Shown in pieces: positions 9,685 through 17,786 of a stretch of 64,000 nt of DNA. Each line of letters opens with the position of its first letter. The stretch's first letter is position 1. Both the position numbers and the translations under genes were made by a program. The DNA is from Flaviramulus_B aquimarinus (GTDB lineage Bacteria; Bacteroidota; Bacteroidia; Flavobacteriales; Flavobacteriaceae). The stretch covers positions 124,001 through 188,000 of the forward strand of contig NZ_BAABJH010000002.1 of NCBI RefSeq assembly GCF_039543205.1, written 5' to 3'. Under the pieces are notes generated by a model. It was given only the letters and a program-made list of their open reading frames with translations. It was not told the DNA's origin and did not search any database.

Positions 9685-10209
9685 CTAAATCCTGTGTTTT
9701 ATTTTTATAACTAAAAATCTTACAGCTAATATAAGAAAACAAGGAAAAGTTACATGCTTAATTTCACTAAAAATCACTTTAATTCCCCAAGAGGAAAAAA
9801 ACTCTTGTATACCTATTGGTGATACCAATATATTTCTACATGGAAAGAAAAAACGCTTATTATCAAAAGGAATTAAAAACCCAACACCTCTTCCTCCGTT
9901 AGTCATAGCATCTAAAATACCATGCGACATTGTTGCTAGAAAGATTACTAAAAATCAAATACGCTTATTTTTCCTTCCTAAAGTGGCCATTAAAATGCAT
10001 CCCCAAATGACTGAAAAAACTATGGAATGGGAGAACCCTCGATGCCCTAATGGATGTTCGTAAGGTATTCCTAACTTAAATGAAACAACATCAAAATCGG
10101 GTAAAATTGTAGAAAAGATAGTAGCAATTAATAACCATTTGGTATTTTGATTATCAATGACTTTAGACAATGTATATCCAACAATACTATGTCCAAAAAC
10201 TGATGCCAT
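9685..10209 (-). pseudogene. Membrane metal-dependent hydrolase (YdjM/DUF457 type), interrupted by in-frame TGA
   Basis: The reading frame from ATG 10209 runs 84 codons (MASVFGHSIVGYTLSK... with LPDFDV and HRGFSHS), meets TGA at 9957-9955, and continues in the same frame for 89 more codons with FLVIFLATMSHGILDAMTN and GVGFLIPFD. Both halves belong to one inner-membrane metal-dependent hydrolase family: the LPD, HRGxSHS and SHxxLD motifs line up in order. The break is a nonsense codon, not a frameshift. Its ATG overlaps the dtd stop by one base. Either a pseudogene, a sequencing error, or a read-through case; the first is most likely. Confidence 0.75.
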
Positions 10210-10661
10210 TATATTTTATCTTTGGCATCAATAATAATAGTAACTGGTCCGTCATTAAGCAATTCTACTTTCATATCTGCTCCGAACCGTCCTACTTGTA
10301 CTTTCTTGCCTAAATCGGTTTCTAGTTGGTTTATAAAACATTCATAAATCGGTATGGCTATATCTGGCTTTGCTGCTTTAATATAGCTTGGTCGATTTCC
10401 TTTTTTAGTTGACGCGTGAAGTGTGAACTGACTTACTACAATAACATTTCCATCTATATCTTTTATAGAGGTATTCATGATACCGTTTTTATCACCAAAA
10501 ACACGAAGGTTTACTATTTTATTTGACAACCACTTAATATCATCATCAGTATCATCTTCAACGATTCCTAATAATATTAAAAGTCCGCTTTTTATTGAAG
10601 CGACTTTTTTGTCTTCAATAGTTACGCTCGCTTGAGACACTCTTTGGATTACAACTTTCAT
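10209..10661 (-). CDS. dtd: D-aminoacyl-tRNA deacylase
   Basis: DTD removes D-amino acids (and Gly from tRNA-Ala) from mischarged tRNAs. The 150-residue length is standard. Signature blocks are MKVVIQRVSQASVTI at the N-terminus, VVSQFTLHAST with KKGNRPSY, and the cis-proline motif NDGPVTI near the C-terminus. It overlaps the end of rsgA by four bases and the start of the downstream gene by one, so all three are one transcription unit. Confidence 0.95.
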   Translation of the reverse strand: MKVVIQRVSQASVTIEDKKVASIKSGLLILLGIVEDDTDDDIKWLSNKIVNLRVFGDKNGIMNTSIKDIDGNVIVVSQFTLHASTKKGNRPSYIKAAKPDIAIPIYECFINQLETDLGKKVQVGRFGADMKVELLNDGPVTIIIDAKDKI

Positions 10662-11608
10662 TCTTTATCCCAAATATCTGTTCGGTAATGTTCATCTTCG
10701 CCTTCAATAATCTGTAAGTAACTACGATAACGGGAAAACGCCATCTCATCGTTATCTAAAGCTTTCTTTACAGCACATTGTGGCTCTTTTAGATGCAAAC
10801 AGTTATTAAACTTACAGTCTTGCTTTAATTTAAAGATTTCAGGAAAATAATCGCCTACTTCCTCTTTATCCATATCAACCACTCCAAAACCTTTTATACC
10901 TGGTGTGTCAATAATTTTTGCACCAAAGCTTAAATCGAACATTTCTGCAAAAGTCGTAGTATGCTGCCCTTGGCTATGTTGTATTGAAATTTCTTTTGTC
11001 TTGATATTTAATGTTGGCTCAATGGTGTTTATAAGCGTCGATTTACCAACACCCGAATGACCTGAAAACATACTCGTTTTATTATGCATTAGTGCTTTAA
11101 CCTGGTCTACATTTTTACCTGTTTTTGCTGATACGCCTATACACTCATAGCCTATTTTTCTATACTCATGGGCTAAGTATTTTACTTCATTAAGGGTGTC
11201 TTCATCATAAGTATCTACCTTATTAAATAACAATACGGTTTTAATGGAATATGCTTCGGCTGTTACTAAAAACCGATCTATAAAACTAGTTAGTGTTGGT
11301 GGATTATTAATGGTAATCATTAAAAAAACCTGATCTAAGTTTGCGGCTATAATATGCGTTTGCTTGGATAGGTTAACCGACTTTCTAACAATGTAATTAG
11401 TCCTATCGTGAATGTGATGAATAATACCTGAATCTTGATTATTATCGGCCTCTAATTCAAAATCCACAACATCTCCTACGGCAATTGGGTTTGTACTCTT
11501 AATACCTTTTATACGGAATTTACCTTTTATACGGCATTCATAGGTCTCACCCAATTGGGTTTTAACCGTGTACCAACTTCCTGTAGATTTATAAACGTGC
11601 CCTGTCAT
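10658..11608 (-). CDS. rsgA: Small ribosomal subunit biogenesis GTPase RsgA
   Basis: A circularly permuted GTPase that matures the 30S subunit. The order is an N-terminal OB-fold (about 1-75), then G4 (NKVD), G1 (GHSGVGKST), G3 (DTPG), and a C-terminal zinc knuckle with the ligands CKFNNCLH...C. I start at ATG 11608 (MTGHVYKSTG), giving 316 residues, rather than at an upstream TTG that lies inside the predicted promoter. The -7 element ends about ten bases before this ATG, so the 5' leader would be very short. Confidence 0.94.
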   Translation of the reverse strand: MTGHVYKSTGSWYTVKTQLGETYECRIKGKFRIKGIKSTNPIAVGDVVDFELEADNNQDSGIIHHIHDRTNYIVRKSVNLSKQTHIIAANLDQVFLMITINNPPTLTSFIDRFLVTAEAYSIKTVLLFNKVDTYDEDTLNEVKYLAHEYRKIGYECIGVSAKTGKNVDQVKALMHNKTSMFSGHSGVGKSTLINTIEPTLNIKTKEISIQHSQGQHTTTFAEMFDLSFGAKIIDTPGIKGFGVVDMDKEEVGDYFPEIFKLKQDCKFNNCLHLKEPQCAVKKALDNDEMAFSRYRSYLQIIEGEDEHYRTDIWDKE

Positions 11609-11617
11609 AATGTTTTT

Positions 11618-11625
11618 CAAAAGTA
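11618..11625 (-). promoter_or_regulatory. Possible -7 element for the rsgA-dtd operon
   Basis: TACTTTTG on the minus strand matches TAnnTTTG exactly. The predicted start site is only a few bases before the rsgA ATG, implying a nearly leaderless mRNA. I see no good -33 TTTG at the usual distance. Confidence 0.4.
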
Positions 11626-11696
11626 AAATAAAATAATAGTTTTAATTGTATGAAATATTTTTAAATTAGCCACTTAACCTTAAAATTCTCAACAAC

Positions 11697-12149
11697 ATGA
11701 AAAAATTATTAATTGTATTAGCTATTTCTTTATTTGCTTTTTTTGAAACAAATGCTCAAGTTGAATACAAAGTAGTAACAAGTGTAGAATCAATTGTTCC
11801 TAATGGTTTAGGGCGTTCTAGAATCATTAGTGCTAATGACACTAAAGACTACAAACAATTTACCAGCACGCAAACCGAAGAAGACAATACACGTAATAAA
11901 TCTAAACGTGGAGAAATTCGAGTTAAAGGTTTTGATGAAACCAAATTATTAAACTTTTATAATATTGGTGGTATTCGTTTTCAAAACATTGCAGCTAATG
12001 ATGCTATAATAGAATCTAAAATAAATACCATGATTGAAGAAGGCTGGGAACTCGCTTTCGTAACTAGCGGTGTTGAAAGTGAAGGTGGAAAAGGTGATGG
12101 CCAAGGTATTTTTATAACACGTTACCTTTTTAAAAGAAATAAGCAATAA
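11697..12149 (+). CDS. Small secreted protein of unknown function
   Basis: A 150-residue protein with a clear signal peptide (MKKLLIVLAISLFAFFETNA, cleaved before QVEYK). The mature part is polar with no cysteines. The C-terminal half has MIEEGWELAFVTSG...FITRYLFKR, which resembles the DUF4177-like pattern of small proteins that repeat 'gWel' before a beta strand; I offer that only as a resemblance. It is divergent from rsgA and ends at a strong bidirectional terminator, so it is a single-gene unit. Confidence 0.8.
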   Translation: MKKLLIVLAISLFAFFETNAQVEYKVVTSVESIVPNGLGRSRIISANDTKDYKQFTSTQTEEDNTRNKSKRGEIRVKGFDETKLLNFYNIGGIRFQNIAANDAIIESKINTMIEEGWELAFVTSGVESEGGKGDGQGIFITRYLFKRNKQ

Positions 12150-12168
12150 TTGTTTTTCTTTTTTAAAT

Positions 12169-12198
12169 AAAAATGCCCCACCAAAGTGGGGCATTTTT
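12169..12198. terminator. Bidirectional rho-independent terminator
   Basis: AAAAATGCCCCA pairs with TGGGGCATTTTT around a six-base loop, giving a 12-bp stem with A/T tracts on both sides. It sits between the convergent secreted-protein gene (plus) and the aromatic operon's last gene (minus), and should serve both. Confidence 0.9.
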
Positions 12199-12227
12199 AT
12201 TTAAATTATTTATTGAATGGATTTGAA

Positions 12228-13310
12228 TTACCCATTAATAATTTTTTCTTGGTGATTAATGGACTCTTGATGAACAGCCTTAAACATTTTTAAAATAAAC
12301 TCTTCACTCAACCCATGTTGCTCTCCTTCTAAAACCATTTTTCCTAAAATTTCGTTCCAACGTTTAGATTGTAAAACAGCTACGTTCTTTTGCTTTTTAA
12401 GTGCTCCTATACCGTCTGAAGTTTTCATTCGTTTACCTAACAGTTCAATGATTTGGTTATCGACCACATCAATCTGGGCTCTTAAATTATCTAAGGCACT
12501 GTTATATTCTGCCTCGGCATTAGACTCTTTTCTGATTTTTAAATCCCTCATAATTTGAACTAAACTTGATGGTGTTACTTGTTGAGCAGCATCACTCCAA
12601 GCATTTTCAGGGTCAAAATGGGTTTCAATCATTAAACCATCAAAATTTAAATCTAAAGCAATTTGGGATACATCAAAAATCATATCTCTTTTTCCTGTAA
12701 TATGCGACGGGTCACTAATTAAAGGAATATCAGGGAATTTATTTTGAAACTCAATAGCTAATTGCCACTCTGGCGTATTTCTGTATTTCGTTTTTTCGTA
12801 AGTTGAAAACCCTCTGTGTATAGCTCCAATATTTTTAACACCTGCTTTATATATTCTTTCAATACCACCTAACCATAGCGCTAAATCTGGATTTACTGGA
12901 TTTTTAATCAATACAGGCTTATCTGTTCCTTGCAAAGCATCTGCAATATCTTGCATTATAAAAGGACTAACAGTAGAACGCGCTCCGATCCATAGTAAAT
13001 CGACATCATGCTCTAAGGCCAGTTTTACATGTGTAGCATTGGCTACTTCAGTACAGATTTTCATACCTGTTTCTGCTTTTACTTTTTGTAACCATTTTAA
13101 TCCTAATGCCCCAACACCTTCAAACATACCTGGGCGGGTTCTTGGTTTCCAAATTCCAGCTCTAAAATAGTTTACATCAGTATCTTTTAACTCATGTGCA
13201 ATTTTTAATACTTGCTCTTCTGTTTCAGCACTACAAGGTCCTGCAATTACCAAAGGATGATCTAAGTTTAAATCATCTAACCAGGTTCTCATTTCTTTTT
13301 TGTTTTCCAT
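12228..13310 (-). CDS. Bifunctional DAHP synthase / chorismate mutase
   Basis: A 360-residue fusion. Residues about 1-265 are a KDO8P-synthase-like (type I beta) DAHP synthase that joins PEP and erythrose 4-phosphate: IAGPCSAET, GIWKPRTRPG, and DPSHITGKRD are visible. Residues about 275-360 are an AroQ chorismate mutase (LRAQIDVVDNQIIELLGKRM). The fused mutase probably gives feedback control by prephenate or chorismate, as known in related fusions. I use ATG 13310 (MENKKEM); an upstream TTG adds four residues. It is the last gene of the pheA operon and ends at a terminator. Confidence 0.93.
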   Translation of the reverse strand: MENKKEMRTWLDDLNLDHPLVIAGPCSAETEEQVLKIAHELKDTDVNYFRAGIWKPRTRPGMFEGVGALGLKWLQKVKAETGMKICTEVANATHVKLALEHDVDLLWIGARSTVSPFIMQDIADALQGTDKPVLIKNPVNPDLALWLGGIERIYKAGVKNIGAIHRGFSTYEKTKYRNTPEWQLAIEFQNKFPDIPLISDPSHITGKRDMIFDVSQIALDLNFDGLMIETHFDPENAWSDAAQQVTPSSLVQIMRDLKIRKESNAEAEYNSALDNLRAQIDVVDNQIIELLGKRMKTSDGIGALKKQKNVAVLQSKRWNEILGKMVLEGEQHGLSEEFILKMFKAVHQESINHQEKIING

Positions 13311-13406
13311 AATCTTAATCAAATTTCAAAAAAATGAAATTTCAAACTCCAAACTTATACTAATTTATATATCCGGTATTTGAGATTTTATTTTTTGTAC
13401 TTAGTT

Positions 13407-14258
13407 TTAATGTATTCCTTTTAAAATATCTTTTATATGATTCGCGCTTTCCATCTCACTGAAAACAGCATCAAAATCATCTGTCTTTATTAATTCTTTA
13501 AAATGCGTGAGATTATTAATATACTCTTCTAATGTTTCAATAACATTGGTTTTATTCTGTTTGAAAATGGGTGTCCACATTTCTGGCGAACTTTTTGCTA
13601 AACGTACTGTTGAAGCAAATCCACTACCAGCCATATCGAAAATATCACGTTCGTTTTTCTCTTTTTCTATGACTGTTTTCCCTAACATAAAGGAACTGAT
13701 ATGCGATAAATGCGATACGTAAGCAATATGTCGATCATGTTCTACAGGATTCATATAACGAATACGCATACCAATATCAGTAAATAGCTTTAGTGCCTTT
13801 TCTTGTAATTTGAAAGTCGTTTTTTCAACTTCGCATACAATATTTGTTTTTCCATTAAACAGCCCTTCAATGGCTGCTGTTGGTCCAGAATGCTCTGTTC
13901 CAGCAATAGGGTGCATGGCTAAAAAATTCCTTCGTTTTGGGTGGTTTTCAACAACCTTACAAATATCTTCTTTTGTTGAACCTGCATCGACTACTAAACC
14001 TGTATCTGATATTTTATCTAAAATAGTTGGCAATAGTTTTACTGTAGCATCTACAGGAATTGAAATAATGACTAAATCAGCGTTTTTAATATCATCTAAA
14101 ACAGCTTTTTTATCAATCAGATTTAACTCCAAAGCCTTATTAAGCGTTGAATCCTTTCTACTAATACCATGAATAACCACATCTGGATCATTCTTCTTAA
14201 TATCAATAGCAAGACTCCCTCCAATCAAACCAACTCCTATGGCATATATATTTTTCAT
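13407..14258 (-). CDS. tyrA: Prephenate dehydrogenase
   Basis: Oxidatively decarboxylates prephenate to 4-hydroxyphenylpyruvate for tyrosine. The start MKNIYAIGVGLIGGSLA gives the NAD-binding Rossmann glycine motif at once. HPIAGTEHSGP and the helical C-terminal domain (HLSHISSFML) are typical. I place the start at ATG 14258 (283 residues). A longer version from a TTG would add MGDRGLD, which is translated from a C/G-rich intergenic repeat and is not conserved. No ACT domain is present. Confidence 0.93.
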   Translation of the reverse strand: MKNIYAIGVGLIGGSLAIDIKKNDPDVVIHGISRKDSTLNKALELNLIDKKAVLDDIKNADLVIISIPVDATVKLLPTILDKISDTGLVVDAGSTKEDICKVVENHPKRRNFLAMHPIAGTEHSGPTAAIEGLFNGKTNIVCEVEKTTFKLQEKALKLFTDIGMRIRYMNPVEHDRHIAYVSHLSHISSFMLGKTVIEKEKNERDIFDMAGSGFASTVRLAKSSPEMWTPIFKQNKTNVIETLEEYINNLTHFKELIKTDDFDAVFSEMESANHIKDILKGIH

Positions 14259-14294
14259 ATCAAGCCCCCTATCCCCCAAAGGGGAAACTCTTAC
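14259..14294 (-). repeat. C/G-rich intercistronic repeat before tyrA
   Basis: On the minus strand the block AGTTTCCCCTTTGGGGG followed by ATAGGGGGCTTGAT runs right up to the tyrA ATG. A closely similar block precedes metF at 23993-24035. Both have CCCC, CTTTGG, a G-run and GGCTT just before the start codon, and both follow AAAACACYC. This looks like a short dispersed element in an otherwise AT-rich gap. Confidence 0.5.
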
Positions 14295-14399
14295 TCGGGT
14301 GTTTTAAATATTTTATTTACTTTTTAACTTTCATTATTTACTAATCGTAAACTATAGCTTTTACGGTACACTGCAACTACCTACTAAAAACTACTTACT

Positions 14400-15545
14400 T
14401 TATTTCACTCTCGATATAGCTTCTTCTAAAACTTCTGTTGAAGCACATAAAGAAAACCTAATATAACCTTCACCTTTTGTTCCAAAAATGGTTCCTGGTG
14501 TTATAAAAATGTGGTTTTCCTTTAACACTAAATCTATAAATTCCTCAGACTTTAGATATGCTGGCAATTTTGCCCAAACAAAAAGTCCTGAGGCCTCTTT
14601 ATCGTATGTGCAATTTAAAGCGTCTGCTAATTTCCACACTAAATTTCTACGTTGTTGGTATACATTATTTAATGTTGCAAACCACATATTTGAGCATTTT
14701 AAAGCTTCTATAGCGCCTTTTTGAATTCCGTAAAACATACCTGAATCCATATTGCTCTTCACTTTTAAAATATTGTTTATATGCTCACTAGCTCCCACAA
14801 CCATACCTACTCGCCAACCTGCCATATTAAAGGTTTTGCTTAGAGAATTTAATTCTAAACATACATCTTTAGCGCCTTCTACACTTAAAATGCTCTTGGG
14901 CGAATCGTTTAGTATAAAACTATATGGATTATCGTTTACAATTAAAATATTATTACGTTTTCCAAAAGCTACCAATTCTTCAAACACAAACTTACTGGGC
15001 TTTGCCCCTGTTGGCATGTGTGGATAATTGACCCACATTAATTTTACTTTACTTAAATCTGATTTTTCTAAAGCTTCAAAATCCGGCATCCAATTATTAG
15101 CCACATCCAATTCATAAAGCACACCTTTTGCACCAACTAACTTTGTTACAGATTGGTAGGTTGGGTAACCTGGATTGGGAATTAAAACTTCATCACCTTC
15201 ATTTAAATAGGTCATAGAAATATGCATAATACCTTCTTTACTTCCCATTAATGGCAATATTTCTGTAGACTGGCTTAAGCTTACCGAAAAATGCTCTTTA
15301 TAAAACCTAGAAATAGTATCTCTAAGTTCGGGAAGCCCTTGATAACTCTGATATTTATGCGCAATAGGATTTTCTAAACTTGCAGAAATAGCTGATAGCA
15401 CCTTTTTTGGAGGCTGTAGATCTGGGCTACCTATACCCAAATTTATCACTGGTTTTCCGCTAGCTATTAGTAAATTTACTTCTCTTAACTTTTTTGAGAA
15501 ATAGTATTCTTCAACAGTTTGCAACCTATTTGCTACTTCAATCAT
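14400..15545 (-). CDS. PLP-dependent class I/II aminotransferase, probably aromatic
   Basis: A 381-residue fold-type I aminotransferase. The PLP lysine is in SLSKTFNMAGWRVGM, with the substrate/PLP contacts GSPDLQPP, NPGYPTY and NDNPYSF in family order. Placed between pheA and tyrA (its start overlaps the pheA stop by four bases), it most likely transaminates phenylpyruvate and hydroxyphenylpyruvate to Phe and Tyr. Related sequences also act as aspartate or LL-diaminopimelate aminotransferases, so the substrate is inferred from context. Confidence 0.88.
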   Translation of the reverse strand: MIEVANRLQTVEEYYFSKKLREVNLLIASGKPVINLGIGSPDLQPPKKVLSAISASLENPIAHKYQSYQGLPELRDTISRFYKEHFSVSLSQSTEILPLMGSKEGIMHISMTYLNEGDEVLIPNPGYPTYQSVTKLVGAKGVLYELDVANNWMPDFEALEKSDLSKVKLMWVNYPHMPTGAKPSKFVFEELVAFGKRNNILIVNDNPYSFILNDSPKSILSVEGAKDVCLELNSLSKTFNMAGWRVGMVVGASEHINNILKVKSNMDSGMFYGIQKGAIEALKCSNMWFATLNNVYQQRRNLVWKLADALNCTYDKEASGLFVWAKLPAYLKSEEFIDLVLKENHIFITPGTIFGTKGEGYIRFSLCASTEVLEEAISRVK

Positions 15546-16369
15546 AACTTAGCATTTTTATATTCGCCCAATACTTTAAAACCTTCTCCCATTATATCTA
15601 TAATAGACTTTGCTTTTTTGAAATCTCCATAATCTTCAAAAGTAATGTCAACAAAAAAAGCATACTTCCACGGTGTTTCTACAATTGGCAAGGATTGAAT
15701 TTTTGTTAAATTCATCTTACAGTCACTCATCACATTCAAAATAGTGGCAAGACTTCCTCGTTTATGGTCTGTTTCAAATTTCACTGAAGCTTTATTAATA
15801 TGCTGTTCTAGAACTTCAGAATTTATGCGTTTTACGATCACAAAACGAGTTTCGTTATGCTTTATGGTTTGGATACTATGTGCTAAAATATCCAATTCAA
15901 AAATTTCAGCAGCCTTAACACTTGCTATTGCTCCAACCCGCTTCAAACTCTTTTTTTGAATACGTTCGGCAACCTCAGCAGTATCTTTATCTTCAATCAG
16001 TTTTATATGTGGGTATTGCTTAAAAAATTCCTTGCACTGTAACAATGCCATAGGATGCGAATACACTTCTTCTATATCATCAATAGTTTGATTAGGCCAT
16101 GCCATTAAATTATGTTGAATGTCTAAATAATGTTCGCCTACTATATGCAAACCATATTTATCAATTAAAGCATAATTAGGAATTATAGACCCCGCTATGG
16201 AGTTTTCTAAAGCCATAATTGCAGCATCGCATTCTTTAGTCAACAAAGAATCAACAACCCTATCAAATGTTAAACATTCAATAGAATCAACTGGGCTATC
16301 AAAAAATTGCTGTGACACAATATGATGGAAAGACCCTTTAACACCTTGTATGGCTACTGTTTTAATCAA
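15542..16369 (-). CDS. pheA: Prephenate dehydratase
   Basis: Converts prephenate to phenylpyruvate. Residues about 1-180 are the dehydratase domain (IQGVKGSFHH, ALENSIAGSI, and the catalytic TR motif in NETRFVIV). Residues about 190-275 are the Phe-binding ACT domain (KRGSLATILNVMSD, ESLPI-like QSLPIVETPW). No chorismate mutase is fused. The start codon is TTG: an in-frame TAA lies two codons upstream and no ATG is available. It is the first gene of the aromatic operon, behind a leader peptide and attenuator. Confidence 0.94.
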   Translation of the reverse strand: MIKTVAIQGVKGSFHHIVSQQFFDSPVDSIECLTFDRVVDSLLTKECDAAIMALENSIAGSIIPNYALIDKYGLHIVGEHYLDIQHNLMAWPNQTIDDIEEVYSHPMALLQCKEFFKQYPHIKLIEDKDTAEVAERIQKKSLKRVGAIASVKAAEIFELDILAHSIQTIKHNETRFVIVKRINSEVLEQHINKASVKFETDHKRGSLATILNVMSDCKMNLTKIQSLPIVETPWKYAFFVDITFEDYGDFKKAKSIIDIMGEGFKVLGEYKNAKL

Positions 16370-16427
16370 AATTTAGTTTTTAGTTCAAAATTTTTATTGT
16401 TCAAAATCAATTTATTAACGCCTAAAC

Positions 16428-16457
16428 AAAAAAAAGTCTCGATTTTCATCGAGACTT
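16428..16457 (-). terminator. Attenuator terminator upstream of pheA
   Basis: On the minus strand AAGTCTCGAT pairs perfectly with ATCGAGACTT around a GAAA loop, followed by a run of eight T in total. It is a textbook intrinsic terminator, yet it lies 59 bases before the pheA start in the direction of transcription, with no gene but the leader peptide ahead of it. The 5' arm can instead pair with CGAGGC at 16499-16494 inside the leader ORF. Confidence 0.85.
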
Positions 16458-16480
16458 ATAATGTTAATTTATGTTTTAAA

Positions 16481-16558
16481 TTACACATACAATGCCTCGT
16501 TCCTTTTGCTAAAAAAGAAATAAAACCAATTGTTAAAATATGTATAATGTCCTGTCAT
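16481..16558 (-). CDS. Aromatic-rich leader peptide of the pheA operon
   Basis: A 25-codon ORF (ATG 16558, TAA 16483-16481). Ten of its residues are aromatic: Phe at 8, 12, 14, 15, 16; Tyr at 5, 7, 13, 24; Trp at 11. The densest part reads WFYFFF. It ends 24 bases before the terminator hairpin. A ribosome stalled at the Phe/Tyr codons would leave CGAGGC (codons 20-22) free to pair with GTCTCG of the terminator's 5' arm; a ribosome reaching the stop would cover it and let the terminator form. This is the layout of classical attenuation as in E. coli pheL. Confidence 0.75.
   Translation of the reverse strand: MTGHYTYFNNWFYFFFSKRNEALYV
16494..16499 (-). promoter_or_regulatory. Antiterminator arm in the pheA leader
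   Basis: CGAGGC can pair with GTCTCG at 16455-16450 (six pairs, one of them G-U). That pairing is mutually exclusive with the terminator stem. The segment lies at codons 20-22 of the leader peptide, just past the aromatic codons. Confidence 0.55.
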
Positions 16559-16685
16559 CGTAATAATTGAGTGGCTAAAGTAATTAATTATTTAAGAAAT
16601 CAAAATACTATAAAACCTTTTTTTTATTTTTCTGAAAAGTTTTAAAGATTTTATAGTAAATCTTATATTACATTAGATAATCATT

Positions 16686-16693
16686 TATTTTTG
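16686..16693 (+). promoter_or_regulatory. Possible -7 element for gldA
   Basis: TATTTTTG matches TAnnTTTG and lies 17 bases before the gldA ATG. No -33 TTTG is visible at the usual spacing. The 341-base gap from 16370 to 16710 otherwise holds the pheA leader and attenuator; the region 16559-16685 is AT-rich and shows nothing else clear. Confidence 0.35.
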
Positions 16694-16710
16694 AACAAAT
16701 TATTTTAGAT

Positions 16711-17607
16711 ATGTCTATTGAAGTAGAAGGGATTTCCAAAATTTACGGAAATCAAAAAGCCTTAAACAATATATCGTTTAAAGTTGATAAACCAGAAATT
16801 GTTGGTTTTTTGGGACCTAATGGTGCAGGAAAGTCTACGATGATGAAAATTTTAACAACCTACTTACATGCCAATGGAGGTCATGCCAAAGTCAATGGCT
16901 TTGATGTAAACAACAACATCAAACAAGTGCAGCAAAGTGTTGGTTATCTTCCAGAGCATAACCCCCTTTACCTAGACCAATATGTAAAAGAGTATTTGGC
17001 ATTTAATGCTACTATTTATGACATAAGCAAACATCGTATTTCTGAAGTTATTGAATTAACCGGACTAACTCCCGAAGCCCATAAAAAAATAGGGCAACTC
17101 TCTAAAGGGTATCGGCAGCGTGTTGGTTTAGCCAATGCCTTATTGCACGACCCAGAGGTTTTAATTTTAGATGAACCTACAACGGGCTTAGACCCTAATC
17201 AATTAGTAGATATCAGAAATCTTATTAAAACAATTGGTAAAACCAAAACAGTATTTCTTTCTACACATATTATGCAGGAAGTTGAAGCCATGTGCGATCG
17301 TGTTATCATTATTAATAAAGGTGAAATTGTTGCAGACAAGACATTAAAAGACCTTAGAGATGAAAAAGAACAAGTTGTTATTGTTGAATTTGATTATCGT
17401 GTAGAGGATGCTTTTTTATTAAAATTACCTAAAGTTAAAAACGTAGTTAATACTTATGATTTTGTTTACGAAATCACATTTAAAACTTCTGAGGATATGC
17501 GTTCTTATGTATTTGATTTTGCACATGACAATCAATTGAGAATCCTTCAGCTTAACCAAAAAAACGCAAGTTTAGAATCGCTTTTTAGAGAATTGACTGC
17601 CAAATAA
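16711..17607 (+). CDS. gldA: Gliding motility-associated ABC transporter ATP-binding protein
   Basis: A 298-residue ABC ATPase with Walker A GPNGAGKST, signature LSKGYRQRVGLANAL, Walker B VLILDEPTTGLDP and the switch His in LSTHIMQEV. A 75-residue C-terminal extension follows. The length and N-terminus (MSIEVEGISKIYGNQKALNN) match GldA, the ATPase that works with the membrane proteins GldF and GldG in Bacteroidota gliding and type 9 secretion. GldFG are not in this window. It is divergent from the pheA operon. Confidence 0.85.
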   Translation: MSIEVEGISKIYGNQKALNNISFKVDKPEIVGFLGPNGAGKSTMMKILTTYLHANGGHAKVNGFDVNNNIKQVQQSVGYLPEHNPLYLDQYVKEYLAFNATIYDISKHRISEVIELTGLTPEAHKKIGQLSKGYRQRVGLANALLHDPEVLILDEPTTGLDPNQLVDIRNLIKTIGKTKTVFLSTHIMQEVEAMCDRVIIINKGEIVADKTLKDLRDEKEQVVIVEFDYRVEDAFLLKLPKVKNVVNTYDFVYEITFKTSEDMRSYVFDFAHDNQLRILQLNQKNASLESLFRELTAK

Positions 17608-17758
17608 TTATGGTACGAATTTTTGATTTTTCTAATTTAATTTGAAGTATGACAAATATCATCTTCCCCAAGATATTTGGGTATTAGTTTTGTAGATTAA
17701 ATAGTCCATATTACTAATTAAATCAAAGAAGTTTCTCGCTTAAAATCAGGCAATAGGC

Positions 17759-17766
17759 TATCTTTG
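17759..17766 (+). promoter_or_regulatory. -7 element for pta-ackA
   Basis: TATCTTTG matches TAnnTTTG exactly, 20 bases before the pta ATG. The -33 region is not clear. Upstream at 17667-17681 a short stem CCCAA/TTGGG followed by a T-rich stretch might end the gldA transcript. Confidence 0.5.
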
Positions 17767-17786
17767 CATTACCATAAAAACTAAAG

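Noticed and set aside
9685..10209. Frameshift as the cause of the split membrane hydrolase
   Set aside because: The second half starts 279 bases (93 codons) after the first start, so both are in one frame; the cause is a TGA codon. Selenocysteine is unlikely because no other sign of it is present and the flanking sequence is a hydrophobic helix.
16322..16570. An 82-codon plus-strand ORF across the pheA leader
   Set aside because: It is antisense to the aromatic leader peptide and terminator, has no family resemblance, and starts inside pheA.
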